Assembly: GCF_905475345.1 (NCBI RefSeq) | Contig: NC_066587.1 | Coordinates: 2,232,070 to 2,296,069, forward strand | Length of the DNA stretch: 64,000 bases | Direction of reading: 5' to 3' | Source: Vespula vulgaris | Lineage: Eukaryota; Arthropoda; Insecta; Hymenoptera; Vespidae | Part shown: positions 23,510 to 37,188 of the stretch, piece by piece | How the letters are laid out: each line of letters opens with the position of its first letter | Numbering within the stretch: position 1 is the stretch's first letter | The notes under the pieces: generated by a model | Database searches by the model: none | Told to the model about the DNA's origin: nothing | Seen by the model: only the letters and a program-made list of their open reading frames with translations | Made by a program: the position numbers and the translations under genes

Positions 23510-25380
23510 ATGGAGGTGTATACAGCAGGGCTGATCGTGATAGGCGATGAAATCTTACGCGGACAAATCGTAGATACAAATACATCATATTTGGCACAAA
23601 AATTAAGAGCTACGGGAGTGAAGCTATGTAAAGTAACAGTGGTACCTGACATAGTGTGTATTCCAAATTTTTTCTATTTTAAAAATCAAGAGAAAAATAT
23701 ATTTATCTTTATGCATGTATACGTATGAAGAGTACAAATTAATGGCAATTTATTTCGTATAACTTTACTACAACTATTAATTTAATTTCTTATAACTTTT
23801 ATTTTATTTTCTAAGAAAGTATTATCGATCATGACTCATATGTACTCTTCATATGTTATAAACAATTTTACTACTTTTAGGTTTTTGTATTAGGTAGAAG
23901 AAATCGCACAAGAAGTTTCTGAGGCATCCCAAAAATATTCCATTGTGTTTACATCTGGTGGAGTTGGTCCTACGCACGACGATGTTACGTACGAAGGGAT
24001 TGCGAAAGCATTGAAAGTAAAACTTGAGTTACATCAAGAGTTGTTGAAATTTTACACAGAGTTACTTACTGGAAAGACTGAAATAGAACGTTTATCTATA
24101 GTACCATGTCCTTGCGATCTTATCTATGTTAATTCAACTGGTAGATATTACTTTCGTGAATATAAATCAGTCGTTAAATAGTAGTAGACTTTGGAAAGTA
24201 TAAGTTTCGTATGTTTTTTTAGATGATTATGCGGTGATCAAGATTTCAAATATTTATGTTCTTCCTGGTTCTCCAAAATATTTTAAACCTGCAGTAGATA
24301 CAATTATGCCTAAATTAAAGAAAGGTAATCCATTACATTTTGATTACGTTGATATTGAATCGGATGAATTATCATTAGTAAAGATATTGGATGAACAAGC
24401 ACAACGTTGGAAAGGCAAAGTGAATATAGGAAGTTATCCTCAAGGAGAACCAAGTTTTTTGAATACTTTTGTAAGAATTACATTCGAAGGACTTGAAAAC
24501 GATGTCATTAAAGCAAAAGAAGAGTTGATTTCATGTATACCAACTCATATCATTCAAAATATAAAAGAAAGATTTAGTATCGAACAAGCAGAAGTTGTTA
24601 TTAATAATAGTAATAACGAGGAACACGTGCAGTGTGCAATTGACATTTTGGAACAATGCTATAATAAGTAAGTTTATCATTATAGGTATCGCAAATGATC
24701 GCTTAAGTATATACATACTTGTAATATATTTTTTATAGATATGATTCGAATGAAATTTTTCTAAGTTTCAATGGTGGGAAGGATTGTACGGTTGTGTTAC
24801 ATTTAGCTGCTTGTATTTGTGCATTGCGCAAAATTTCTCCTCCATTATGTTTATACGTAGCAGCTGATCCATTTTTAGAGGTATAAATATATTTAAATCT
24901 ATTCATACAGCAAATATGATACATAACTTGAATATTATTAATATGATTTTATAGGTGGAAGCATTTGTAGAAAAAGCAGCTAACTATTATGGTTTAGAAT
25001 TAATTAGAAAGGAACCGCCATTGCGTTTAGCATTGGATAAACTTTTGCATGATAAAAATTACTTAAAAGCAAGTCTAATGGGTATGAGAAAAGGAGATCC
25101 TGGGTCAGAAAAATTAAAAACATTTAGTGTTACCGATTCAGGATGGCCAAACATAATGAGAGTCAATCCAATATTATACTGGACGTATAGTCAAGTGTGG
25201 CAATTTTTAATTAAACACAAAGTACCATATTGTTCATTATATGACAAGGGTTACACAAGTATTGGCACAAAAACAACAACACTGCCGAATCCTTTATTGA
25301 AGGATCCTCAAAATCCATCTAATTATTTACCAGCGTATACTTTAAGCGATGTATCTGCCGAAAGGCAAGGAAGAGAATGA
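23510..25380 (+). CDS. Flad1: FAD synthase (FLAD1)
   Basis: FAD synthase adenylates FMN with ATP to make FAD, the last step of flavin cofactor synthesis. Exons 23510-23653, 23894-24140, 24223-24667, 24739-24880 and 24955-25380 join in phase to 467 aa. The N-terminal molybdopterin-binding-like domain begins EVYTAGLIVIGDEILRGQ and carries TSGGVGPTHDD (68-78) and YVLPGSP. The C-terminal PAPS-reductase-like catalytic domain starts near residue 280, with the nucleotide loop SFNGGKD at 288-294, then KGDPGSEKLKTFSVTDSGWP, INPILYW-like RVNPILYWTYSQVW and YCSLYDKGYTSIG. It is shorter than human isoform 1 (587 aa), mainly at the N-terminus. The gene starts 262 bp after RBIS and ends about 780 bp before the opsin. 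Confidence 0.93.
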
Positions 25381-25738
25381 CATTGATATTTATTAGTTTC
25401 AATTATAGTTTCATAGAGTTTCTTGCTTTTATCATTTATTCAATATATCACGTTTAGTTTCTTCGTGTCATTTTATTTCTTATTACGAGTATTTGCTTTC
25501 CAATATTTCGTTAAAAAAAAAAAAAAAGAAAAAAAAAAAAGGAAAATATGTTTAGTACGATCAGTATGTTTATATACTGAACGCAGAAATGTGGAAATGC
25601 AGAATGAAGGAATTTAAAGTAATGTAACTGTACTTTATGTATTAAATTTTTATATAAAATATGAGAAAAGAATTATCATAATACTGAAAATACTATAGCA
25701 ATATATATGTACATATATACATATATGTATATAAATAA

Positions 25739-25790
<52 letters not shown>

Positions 25791-26094
25791 AGGGAAATAG
25801 AATCTTTTAAAGGAACCGATTTGTTGGATTAAATTTCTACTTTTTTCCGTACATAAATGGAGATCACAGAATATTTCAATGGAACGAAATTGATAAGAAA
25901 TAAGATACTATGGGAAAAGAATCAACACCAATGAAGACAAAAATGTATACTATAGTTCGAGATCGATTGATTTGACTTTGAAGCTTGCTCTTGCTGACCA
26001 ACGGTAACTAAGGGATGATCCGCGGCTGATCCTCGAATGAAGCCACATCATCGAGCTGATTAAAGGTTTCATGGATTTAATTTAACAGATATGG
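25381..26094. other. FAD synthase 3' flank and opsin upstream region
   Basis: It contains a poly-A stretch, a (TA)n run at 25742-25788 and, nearer the opsin, non-repetitive sequence with homeodomain-type cores: GGATTA at 25827, GATTA in the 26050s and GGATTTAATTTAAC about 20 bp before the TATA box. I could not identify a clear photoreceptor RCSI element. Confidence 0.45.
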
Positions 26095-26102
26095 TATAAA
26101 AG
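26095..26102 (+). promoter_or_regulatory. TATA box of the UV opsin gene
   Basis: TATAAAAG followed by GGCC lies 66 bases upstream of the opsin ATG and predicts transcription starting near 26125. A well-placed TATA box is typical of insect opsin promoters. Confidence 0.7.
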
Positions 26103-26160
26103 GCCACGTCTTGGTTAATTCAAAAACAAGGTGAGGGACTGGCAGACGGTGACCACCAAC

Positions 26161-27773
26161 ATGTTCAACGACAGTATTCATTGGGAGGCGAGAGTTCTAC
26201 CAGCAGGCCCACCACGTTTGTTAGGATGGAACGTCCCTGCCGAAGAATTGGTCCATATACCGGAACATTGGCTGGTCTTTCCTGAGCCTAATCCCTCCCT
26301 TCATTACATGCTGGCCCTGTTATATATATTATTCACATTTATTGCCTTGCTTGGCAATGGTCTCGTCATATGGATATTTTGCGCGTAAGTTAACATTCTT
26401 TTTTCCTCCCCCTTCAGATAAATCTTTAGCTAATTTATATCAGTGCTTCTTTTTCGATTCCATTGGAGTTACAAATTTCTTGTAAATTTTTTTTTATTTT
26501 TCTATTTTTTCTGTTATCTTTTTTATTTGTATTTTTGTATTTTTTATTTTTATTTTTTTTTTACTTTTCGATAGTGCCAAATCTTTGAGGACTCCCTCGA
26601 ACATGTTCGTGGTGAATCTTGCGATTTGCGATTTTGCCATGATGATGAAGACACCAATTTTTATATACAATTCATTTAACACGGGCTTTGCTTTGGGCAA
26701 TCTGGCATGTCAGATTTTTGCTACGATTGGTTCATTGTCTGGTATTGGTGCAGCGGTAACTAATGCTGCGATAGCATATGACAGATACAGGTAATATAAA
26801 CAATTCTTTTCTTTTCAAAATAAATAAAATAATTTAATGGATATATTAATATTATTTTTTTTTTTTTCATTAGTACCATAGCCAGACCATTGGATGGGAA
26901 ATTATCACGTGGTCAAGTGATCCTTTTCGTCGGATTAATTTGGGTTTACGTTTTGCCTTGGGTATTAATGCCTGCCATGGGTGTTTGGGGTCGTTATGTA
27001 CCTGAAGGATTTCTTACAAGCTGTAGCTTTGATTATTTAACTGATACTGCTGAAACAAGATACTTTGTCTTAACTTTATTTATTTTCTCCTATTGCATAC
27101 CAATGTCACTTATTGTATATTATTACAGTCAAATTGTTAGTCATGTTGTTAATCACGAAAAGGCTCTTCGAGAACAAGCAAAAAAGATGAACGTTGAAAG
27201 TCTACGAAGTAACGCCAATCAGAATGCTCAATCTGCTGAAATTCGTATAGCAAAGGTATATCATTAAATTTAATCAATATTCTGTTAGATCGATTCTTAT
27301 GTTAGAACTTCTTATGTTAGAATATTGTTTTAATTTTTTAGGCTGCCATTACGATCTGTTTCCTATTTGTTGCCGCATGGACACCATACGCAGTACTTGC
27401 TATGATCGGTGCATTTGGAAACAAAGCGTTGCTTACTCCCGGCGTTACTATGATACCTGCATGCTTTTGCAAAAGTGTTGCCTGTATCGATCCATATGTT
27501 TATGCGATCAGTCATCCAAAGTACAGGTAATATGAAAATAAATAAATAATGAAAAAAAAGAAGAAATATTTAGAAACAAGATATTAAGCTTTTTATCATT
27601 TGTCATATAATGTTTAATTAATTATTGAATTAATTAAAAAAAAAACATTGTTAAATAGGCTCGAGTTGCAAAAACGATTGCCATGGTTAGAGCTTCAAGA
27701 GAAACCAATCGTATCCGACAGTACAAGTACGACTACCGAAACTGTAAATGCACCACCACCAGCTTCGAGTTAA
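26161..27773 (+). CDS. UVop: Ultraviolet-sensitive opsin
   Basis: Seven-helix G-protein-coupled photopigment of the compound eye. Exons 26161-26384, 26575-26790, 26874-27255, 27342-27526 and 27659-27773 join in phase to 373 aa (bee UV opsins about 371). The start at 26161 gives MFNDSIHWEARVLPAGPP, matching the insect UV-opsin N-terminus and carrying a glycosylation sequon (NDS). An in-frame GTG further upstream was not used. K100 in CDFAMMMKTPIF is the lysine associated with UV tuning in invertebrate opsins. DRYS is at 144-147, the retinal Schiff-base lysine is K318 (PACFCKSVACIDP), and DPYVY replaces NPxxY as usual for the group. The third cytoplasmic loop (HEKALREQAKKMN) and the tail ending ETVNAPPPASS are also UV-type. 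Confidence 0.96.
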
Positions 27774-27926
27774 TCTACTTCTACATTTGATACAATAACG
27801 GATCGATGATTAAAAGAAAAAAAAAAAGAAAATAAAAAAAGTACGCTTATTATACTCCGATTGTATGATTGCTTTCATTGTAACTCAAAATATGTGATTA
27901 TATTCTTGTATAGTAAATGACATTCC

Positions 27927-27932
27927 AATAAA
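27927..27932 (+). terminator. Candidate poly(A) signal of the UV opsin
   Basis: AATAAA lies 153 bases after the opsin stop codon, in non-repetitive sequence. Confidence 0.55.
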
Positions 27933-28888
27933 GTAAATCCCTGGCATATAATATTTATTGTTAAACTATTCGGCTAATTACAAATGAAATATTTTCTACG
28001 ATTCAACGAGGGATATGATGCGATAAAAGTGCTTTTTTTTTATAAAAGATGGTAAAGAATAATTGCAATTTCGTGAATTGTCAAATAATTTGTGATCTAT
28101 TTCGAAGCAAAAAAATATTTCCAATAACGTAAAAAGACATTCGAAGAGACTTAACGTGAAATAATCGTGCAAGAATGTGCAAAGTTATTTTTATTTGAAT
28201 TGTTAAAGATGAAATTGTTAAAGATTGAAAATCTATTGTAAAATATAATTTTCTATTTGTGTTATTAATTAATAAAAAAAAAGGAAGAGAAAAGTAATTA
28301 GTAATTCATAACATTGGCAAGCTCTAAAATTATCACTAGTTGTAACGAACAAAAAACTTTTATCTTTTTCTTGCAGTTTTATTTTTTTTTTTCACATACT
28401 ATTGAATCTTACAATTACAGAAGAGTAGGCCTTGCAAGACCAAGAAAATAATCATTTTATATGATCGATCAACTTGGTTTGATCAGGTAGTGTATGAAAT
28501 ACTTCGATGTATCATGCAAATGTCTTTTCATCATATATCAAAAAAATTAATATGTTAAATGAAAGGTTTGATATTAGAATAAAATAAAGATTAGAGAAAG
28601 TTGTAATAAAAGTTAATAGCTTTTTTTTCGGATTAACGATTGAACGTAGAACAATTATACTTTTTTTAAGACTTTCTGTTTGCTCGTTTGCTATAATAAA
28701 AATAAATGTGCCAAAAAGAGACATCAGTATTTCTTCACTATCTAATCAACTAATCAGCTTCCTCATATCCATATGTCACGATACGTCTACGACGTGGCTT
28801 TTCTTTGTACTATTACACCGCTAGGTGGACTAATATTTTAATTATCATTAATTAATAAATAATAGATAATATAACAATAATTGTCATG

Positions 28889-28939
<51 letters not shown>

Positions 28940-28948
28940 TTAATATTG

Positions 28949-29002
<54 letters not shown>
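28889..29002. repeat. (AAT)n microsatellite
   Basis: Over 100 bp of AAT units with one short interruption near 28940. Confidence 0.95.
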
Positions 29003-29004
<2 letters not shown>

Positions 29005-30206
29005 CGACTGTACACTCTCTAGGAACTTTCTACTTTTAACTACAATAGCTTACAGAAGACATTGATCCGCTTTCTGACTTATTTTTATTTGTTTATTTAT
29101 TTATTTTTATCTATTAGTATTATTATTATTTTTTCTTTCTTTTCATTAAAAATCTTAAGCGGGACAAGGTATTGAGATCTAACTTTGAATATAACAGGTA
29201 CGAAAACGATCGAGATCATTCGCGAAAAAGGAAAGGGGACAGGGGAGGAAGATTTTTATCTTTACTATGGAAATATTATTACATGTATCTTTCCTTTTCA
29301 CGCGATTTTAGCAACCTTGTATATTCCGATGCCAGTGTCGACTCGATGTGAAAATTGTTTTTCAACGTATACATACATACATACATACATATACCTTCAT
29401 ACATATACAGATATATAATAATTTAAAAAGATATTGATCTGCTAATTTTTTTAATTCAATATTTAATATATATATGTATATATTATTTTTAATATGTACA
29501 TAAATTTATATATAAAATGTTACATATATAAATTATAATTTAAAGAAATTAAATCTATAATTTTATATACATAAATTATTAGATAATTATAAAATATTAT
29601 TAAAATATAAAAATATATTATAGATCTATTATAAAACATTATTCAAAAATTATAGATATATATATATAAAGAGATATATCAAAAAATTAGAATGTTGAAT
29701 GAAAAGACTCATTAATGTCTCTCTTTTTTTTTAATTATTAATATAAAACAAAAATAGAAAATTTAAATATATATACATATATATATATATATATGCATGT
29801 ATACGTATGAATATGTCGAGAAGATAAGTTTGAAGAAAAAAAGTATAATAATAAATTACTCGAGGCTCGAACTTTAGAGTTTAGACCACCAGCATAACAA
29901 TGATTCCCTCACATGAAAAATATAAGGGAAGATATTAACTCTTTTTCTTGGCATAATTGTTTTTTTTTCTTTTCTTTTTTTTTGGTTTTCTTCTTTTCTT
30001 TTTTTTTCTTTGTTTTTCTTTTCGCAACTGTACAACTGTTCCCTCTACGATCTACTATAACAATAAATAGAAACGATGTTGTGCAGATATGTCCTTCCTT
30101 CGTCGATGATGCTTCGATATACATTTTCACAATATCATTTTTAAAGATAAGATCGAGATACAGTCAACAAGATAAGATACGACTCGTTATCATCGTAGTG
30201 TTCCTC

Positions 30207-30244
<38 letters not shown>

Positions 30245-30873
30245 AAAAGAAATAAAAAAGAAAGTAAAAATAGAAAACAACAAAAATAAAGAACATGTGA
30301 CGAGCGATCAGTCGAATATTTTTGGACTTTTGATTTTTAGGGATGTTATATCAAATTATTTATCATTTTTATATTATATATATATATATATATGTATACA
30401 TATATATATATGTATATATTTTTTTTCTCTTATCAAATTCGATCCAGGTCGAGCTTCAAATATTTTTTTCTGAAATCATCAGATTAAATTTTGTTTTTCC
30501 TTTCTTCATTTTAATTTAAAAAGAATTTTTGTTTATTTGTTTATGTGTTCGTTCGTTCGTTCGTTTGTTTGTTTATTTTTTTAAATTATTATACCAAATC
30601 AGAAATAGTTTAATACGGCTGGACACCGGTATCTGAATTTACTATACATGGATGATATCTCGAGTCTCTCTACGATATTATACGAGCACGTTCTAAATAT
30701 TCTGCTGCTGCTGCTGATTGCTTGATGCTGCTTGTTTGTTTACTTGCTCTTACTGCTTTTTCTTTTTTTAATTATTATTATTATTATTAGTATTTTTTTT
30801 CGGTTTTTTAAACTTTTCATTTACTCTTTCAACTTTGACGATGAACGTTTTTAAGCACGCACGAAGTACACTT

Positions 30874-30909
<36 letters not shown>

Positions 30910-31143
30910 TTATTATTATTAATTTTTTTTCTTCTCTTCTTCTTAATTCCTTTTTGTTCGATTAGCAGCGCATCATAGCCGTGCAATTATAAGCGCGCTA
31001 TTATTATTCGTTAAATTGTTAATCGAATAAACAATTTTATACATACTCTAACGATATTATTATTATAGTTAACGAGGATTTGATATTTTCATACGACGAC
31101 AGTGAAAGGGAATTGAACGGAAGCAAACGCGGAAATTAACCGG

Positions 31144-31190
<47 letters not shown>

Positions 31191-31211
31191 CTATTTATTT
31201 ATTTATATATA

Positions 31212-31619
31212 CCAGGTGTTATTTATATTAAACAAAACGTTTTAAATGTTTATCTTAAAAGCACATATTTTGTTTATATATCTCGAAAAATTGAAGAAAT
31301 ATACGATTATAAAAATTTAGCAATAACAATTAAAAAAATATTTCATACAAATGTTATCAGATTTTTTTTTGTTTTGTTACTTACTTTTTTCTTTCGTTTC
31401 TTTTTCTTTTCTTTTTTTTTTTAAATAGAATATGTTGCTTTTATAGAAAAATATTAAAAAAGAAAAAAAATGATCTTGAAACGTTCTGAAAATCTTTCAT
31501 CAAATAAAAGACAATAAATGTAAAAATACTTGTGCTTTAAAATCAGATAAATTTTCTTATTCACGAACATGATGTGTTTCTAAAATAAAAATTCGTAACA
31601 GTTTATTTGGAACACCCAG
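31212..31619. mobile_element. MITE-like element, GGTGTT family, TA-flanked
   Basis: The left end CCAGGTGTTATTTATATTAA and the reverse complement of the right end, CTGGGTGTTCCAAATAAAC, form inverted repeats that stay alignable for about 60 bp (TTTATCTTAAAAGCACAT against TTTATTTTAGAAACACAT). TA dinucleotides flank both ends (31210-31211 and 31620-31621), as for Tc1/mariner insertions. There is no transposase ORF. Confidence 0.6.
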
Positions 31620-32136
31620 TATATACATATATATTGTATATATATGTCGAAGTTTCCTTTCATTATATTTATATTCATTAGTTAATCAATTTTTCAAACG
31701 TGTGATCAATCGAGGCAGTCGATACGTTATATGATCCAGGTAAATATATATCAATTCGATCAATATCGATCATTGATCTATCATCGATCAATTTCAAAAT
31801 AATTTTGTCTTGTTTTATTTTTGTTCTGTCCTTTTTTTTTCTTTCTTCTTTTGGTCAAACGACTTGCGTCGAAATGTATGTTATATCATTTATATAGTAC
31901 AATTCCATATTGTTTGGGATATATATATATACATATATATATATATCTTTATATATATTATTTATGATAGATCATTCACATTATATCGTGCGGCTCTTTA
32001 GAAAATTACTATTATCCTTTTTTTTAACGAGGATCGATCATTTCAAAAGGAGCAGCCATTTTCTTGGGAACTTTAAGTAAGGCAGTATAGTTGAGAGATC
32101 GCCAATTTAACTCCACGCGTTTACTTTTGTTCAACA

Positions 32137-32140
<4 letters not shown>

Positions 32141-32184
<44 letters not shown>
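32141..32184. repeat. (CT)n microsatellite
   Basis: Uninterrupted CT dinucleotides. An (AG)n block with the opposite sequence lies at about 32433-32461, so the two could base-pair. Confidence 0.9.
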
Positions 32185-32187
<3 letters not shown>

Positions 32188-32434
32188 TTTTTATTTATTT
32201 CTTTATATATTTATTTAATTCTTTTCTTTTATAGTAATCGTAACATCGCGATTGATGCTTCAATCGATCGATTGAAACGATTAGAAACTTGTTGTTAAAT
32301 AGAATTAAAAAAAGATTAATTATTTAATTAAATAATTAATTAATTAAAAGACTGAATTTATTTCAGTTCAGAATATTTATTTTAATTAAAATTATGTAAG
32401 CGAATAAAACGAAGAGAGATAGAAAGAGAGTGAA

Positions 32435-32466
<32 letters not shown>

Positions 32467-33543
32467 CGAAATTCACATAAATCGCATATATACGATCATT
32501 ATATTTTTTTATTTTACTTTTTATCCGTTTTTTTTTTCTTTTTCTTTATAGCTCGTTAAGATCAACAGATCTAAACTCGTTTACATATTCTTTCTTCTTT
32601 TTCCTGTTTTTCAGACTCTAGTTAGATTTAAATCACGAATTTCGGTGTGTTAGTATCTTTATGGTTTGTGAATATTTCTTTTTATTTGTTCGTCGCTTTT
32701 TCTCTCGTCGGTTTCTCTCTTCTTTTTTTCTTCTTCTTTTTTCTCCTTCTAATTATTTTTTTTTCTTTTTCTTATTTAATGCATACATCATAATCTCGAC
32801 ACGCAAAGCTCGACTTAGCTTAATGATTACTTACTCAAGGTTTATTGGGCCGTACCGGAAACATTATATATTTTTAATGGCGTTTAATCAATTTCTTTTT
32901 CTATACTAATAATAAATATGGGGAAAATAAAAAAAGGAAAATAAAAAAAGGGAGAAGACAAAATAGCATATCTATTGCTTGCGATATCATTTTTCTTGTT
33001 TCTTTTTTTTTTCTTTCTTTTCTTTTTTTTTTTGTACGTCCGCCATATTTCTTTTTTGTTACCAATATTTTTATAAATTTTCTTTTCTTATTTCTTTCGT
33101 TTATTTTCATTTCTTTTTTTTTCCAATATCTGCCAAATTTTCTTTCGCATCAATGTTCTCGTAATTTTCATTAGTTACTTTATCTTATTTTATTTTTTAA
33201 ACAATTGATGCAAGTTCATGATATTGCTTGTGATATCATTTTCTATTATTTTTTTGTACATTTGCCATGTATGCATATTCTCTTTCTTATTATCAACATT
33301 TGTATCATTTTTCTTTTCAAGAATAATTTATGTATGTACAGCCGACGTATTTTTTTTATCTTCTCTTATCGATGAATATATCTTTCATTTCTAATTCTTA
33401 ATCTAAATTTATGCAGTAAAAAGTATTTTTTTTTTCTTTTTTTTTTTTCTTTTTATAGATAGAGGACAACGTCCTTCAGGTATCCTTCAATTCCCCTTTT
33501 TGAAAGATTATCTATTGCAAACTAGAGCATGACTGCGTTTCCT

Positions 33544-33680
33544 AGAAGACAAGGGCCTTAATTTCTTTGATAATCATGAAATAAGTAAAGAGCTTATCAC
33601 TACTTGATTTGTGATTGCTTTTGTAAAAGTCAATTGCTTCTCCCATTTTAGAGGTCATTTTAAAGGCCCTTGACTTCTTT
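33544..33680. other. Inverted repeat with AAGGGCCTT core
   Basis: AGAAGACAAGGGCCTTAA (33544-33561) pairs with TTTTAAAGGCCCTTGACTTC (from 33657), about 95 bases apart. It lies in a non-repetitive island (33460-33700) within otherwise low-complexity DNA, downstream of the Shab stop. Confidence 0.55.
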
Positions 33681-33712
33681 ATGATAAACGCGTATCTCAT
33701 TTACTTTATATA

Positions 33713-33755
<43 letters not shown>

Positions 33756-34258
33756 CACATATATATGTATATACATGTGTATATATATATATATATATAT
33801 ATACACATAGACATACAATTTTGACGAAGAATCAGCGACGGCAAGTAGATATTTATTTTTTAAGTTCTATCAGTTTGTTCCTTAATTCAATTCAAATTGG
33901 TTTTTTTTAATTTTTAATTTTTTTTTTTTTAATTCAATCTTTATGATTTTTGAAGACTCAAGAATCTCTTTAGTTTCTTTTCGAATTTTGTTTTCTGATT
34001 TTGTCTCCTTTTTTTGAAGGAGATCTAGTTTCATTTTTAGTAAATTTGTATTCATCTCATCCTTTTGAGAATAATCGCTATGAAAATTCACGTCGATCCA
34101 TAAAGTGGAAAATTATTTACTTCTTTTTGTATTCCTCGACTCTTATTTTTTGTTTTTTTTTGTGTTCTAATTTCTAAATTATTATCATCGTTGATATGGA
34201 AAAATAAATAAAAAATAAAAAATTGTCGAAATGATCAATGATTTAACTTCATAAAGAT

Positions 34259-34970
34259 TTAATCCTCTATAATATCCAATTTTTTTTTTATTGGATTCAA
34301 AATAATAATTATAGTACTACCTTTATATTAGTAAAAAATTATGGTATTGTTATACTATAATATACTTAAATAATTTTTCTTTAGTATAATATATTGATAT
34401 AATATTTAGTTTATCTTTCTCTCTAACAATAAGTATGATTATACTTTTTTATACTATACTAATAAGATACTAACTATACTATACTTTACTACACTAAATA
34501 TACTAAAAAGTATAATATTATATTATACTACAAATATATTAAGTATAATTATACTTTTTAGTATAGTATACAATTATAGTATAATTTAGTATAGCATATA
34601 ATTATGATATAATTTAGCATAATTTAATTAAACTTTTTTGTATCTTATATTATTATATATCTTCATTATTATACTAATTATATTTATATTTTTGATATAG
34701 TATAATAATACTCATTGTTAGTATTATAATATATTAATATAATATACTAATAGTGTAGTATATTAAGTATAGCACAAGAAATAGTATATATATAGAGATA
34801 TAGTATATACCAAGTATAAAAAATATAAAAAGAATTTCAAACATATATAAAATAAAAAAATTAATAAAAATTCTTTGCCAATAATATGAAATAAAATTTC
34901 AAAATAAATATAAAATTGTTTCTATTTGAATGCTGTATACATATATATGTATGATGTTATAGAGGATTAA
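34259..34970. mobile_element. piggyBac-type MITE candidate, TTAA-flanked
   Basis: TTAA followed by TCCTCTATAAT at the left is mirrored by TTATAGAGGA then TTAA at the right. The interior is AT-rich, with degenerate AGTATAA units and no ORF. The termini match those of the element at 50800-51299. Confidence 0.45.
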
Positions 34971-35041
34971 ATCTCGATTGAAAACAATAATTATATAGAA
35001 TCCGCGTGAAGAGTAGGAGAATGAATTGATACCGATATCGG

Positions 35042-35316
35042 TTACGATGAAAAACGATACTCTTGAGGAAGACAATTCGTGTCGGAGCTTTTGTAAGTTG
35101 CACAACTATGACTACTCGTAGTCGACGATTTATTCGATACGGGTTTTCTCTTTTCTTCGGATTTCCTAACAACTTTGTATGGTCTTAATGAACATATCAA
35201 CATCGTTTGACTGTCCTTCGAAGCTTCGTCCGTATGCACTTTCGTACGTTGCCTATGTTCCTCAGTTTCTTTATTTTTATTCTCTGCTACTGTTTCATCA
35301 CGTGCATGTTTCTCTT
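35042..35316 (-). CDS. Shab: Shab terminal exon
   Basis: Enters at phase 1 after gttccag (EEKHARDETVAENKNKETEE). It is highly charged in the first half and Ser/Thr/Lys-rich later (VSNKSSTTSSHSCATYKSS), ending QEYRFSS and TAA at 35044-35042. The splice phase matches the previous exon exactly. Confidence 0.82.
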
Positions 35317-37125
35317 CTGGAACAGGGTTAATTAATACACTTCTGTTAGGGTTAATAAAATTATTATGATTTATCATATTAGATAGAAGTATATTATATA
35401 TATATAATATATCATATATTAAATAATAAAAAATAAATATATATAATATATATATATATACATAAAGAAATATAAAAATACAACGATCGATTAGAAGATA
35501 CCTTCAAGGACATCGTCGAATAGTAATCTCGGTATCTTGGCAATACAATTTTTCCCATCGGTTTGATCAATCGAAAAGTCCCTTTCAGCATTGTTGTTAG
35601 TTCTGAAGATGGATTCGAGAACTTGCCTCGATAAAAGTGGTGATACCGGTTGCTGCTGCTGCTGTTGTTGCTGCTGTTGTTGCTGATGTTTCGGACGTGT
35701 CTCGTTATCACACATACTTCCCATTGACGTATTATCGGTTATTAATTTTTCCGTATCGGAATCGCCGACATTGTTGTAATAATTGTTGCTACTTTCTGAT
35801 TTCTTCAAAATCGATTTAGCGACACGATGTTTATCTATGAATGGTACACCTTCGCTGTCTATCGAGTCTGCTGACAATGAGAGCTTGCTTTCGGCGGCGG
35901 CGTTTGTGCCTGAAATGCCCAAATTTTTTGCGTTTCTCTCTTTTTCTATTTTCTATTTTTTTTTTCTTAGTCTTTTTGTCCTTCCGCGTGGGTGTGTTTT
36001 TTTCTCCAACTTTCAAGTGATTTATTAATTATTTTTTTAATTAACGAAGGAAAGAAGAAGAAAAGTTTTTTTTTTTCTTTTGAAGCTTCCGATTCATCAT
36101 TTCATTACAATTCGCTTGAAAAACTCTCGCGAATATACATATATATAAATATGAAGTATATATGTATGTATGTATGTATGTGCATATAAATACGAGCAAA
36201 GTAGGTTACGATTTATACAAGGACAAAGTCATTTAATCGAATTTTTCTTTATGTATCTTTATTGATTACTAAGAACATATGTATGTTTTAAGACCTCTTT
36301 GAAAATGTCAAAAAATTTCTATCCGTCTTTTCTGATTCGTAACACGCGAACGTAACGTTCTAACGAAGGTAATGAAACAAAAAGCTGCTTCAAATTCTAA
36401 GCGTATCTACGACTTGTGTTTGCCGTATCTTGATTGCATCGATCAACGTACCGATTTATTTTTCCTTTTCTTTTTTTTCCTTTTCTTCCTTTCTTTCTTC
36501 TTTTTTTTTTTTATTATATAACCCTCTATAATATATTATATAATTTTAAGATCTATATATCTGTTTGTGTATGTGGGTATATTCGTTTTCTTTTTTTTGT
36601 CAATTTTATTCAAAATAATTTCATTCAAAATTAATTCAATTATAGTTAATTATATTACATTATATATCTTATGTACATGGTCTAGTATAGTATAATTATA
36701 TTCTAATATAAGTTATACTATAATTTCCATATTATATAATATTTATATAAACATGAATACAAAAAAGTTTATAGAGGGTTTATATTATAGAGGATTAATA
36801 CATAAAATGTCTACTTTCTTTTTTTAAACGTTTGAAAGACTATCATTTTACTATCTAATAAAAAAGGTACATTCAGTATAAAAAAAAATATATATATATA
36901 TATATAACAACGAACTTTTTGTATATCTAATAAAAAAAATTATGAGAAACATTACATAAATATAAAAAAGCAAATATATTAACAATTATTATATAATAAT
37001 TATATGTACAGAAATGTGAGAAAAATGAACAATAAAATTAGTACAACAATAACAAATGTATTATACATATATATACATACATACATACATACATACATAC
37101 ATACATACATACATACATACATACA

Positions 37126-37188
<63 letters not shown>

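Larger units (their letters stand above)
27933..35041. other. Long region between the opsin and Shab 3' ends
   Basis: No coding gene is supported. The region is AT-rich, with an (AAT)n block (28889-29002), poly-T tracts, an (ATTT)n run (30873-30907), a (CT)n run (32141-32184) and a (CATATA)n run (33714-33752). It also holds two MITE-like elements (31212-31619 and 34259-34970) and a higher-complexity island at 33460-33700. Part may be a long 3' UTR of Shab, since neuronal channel genes often have one (inference). Confidence 0.45.

Noticed and set aside
26131..26160. Upstream GTG as opsin start
   Set aside because: Eukaryotic initiation at GTG is unlikely. The ATG at 26161 gives the N-terminus seen in other UV opsins.
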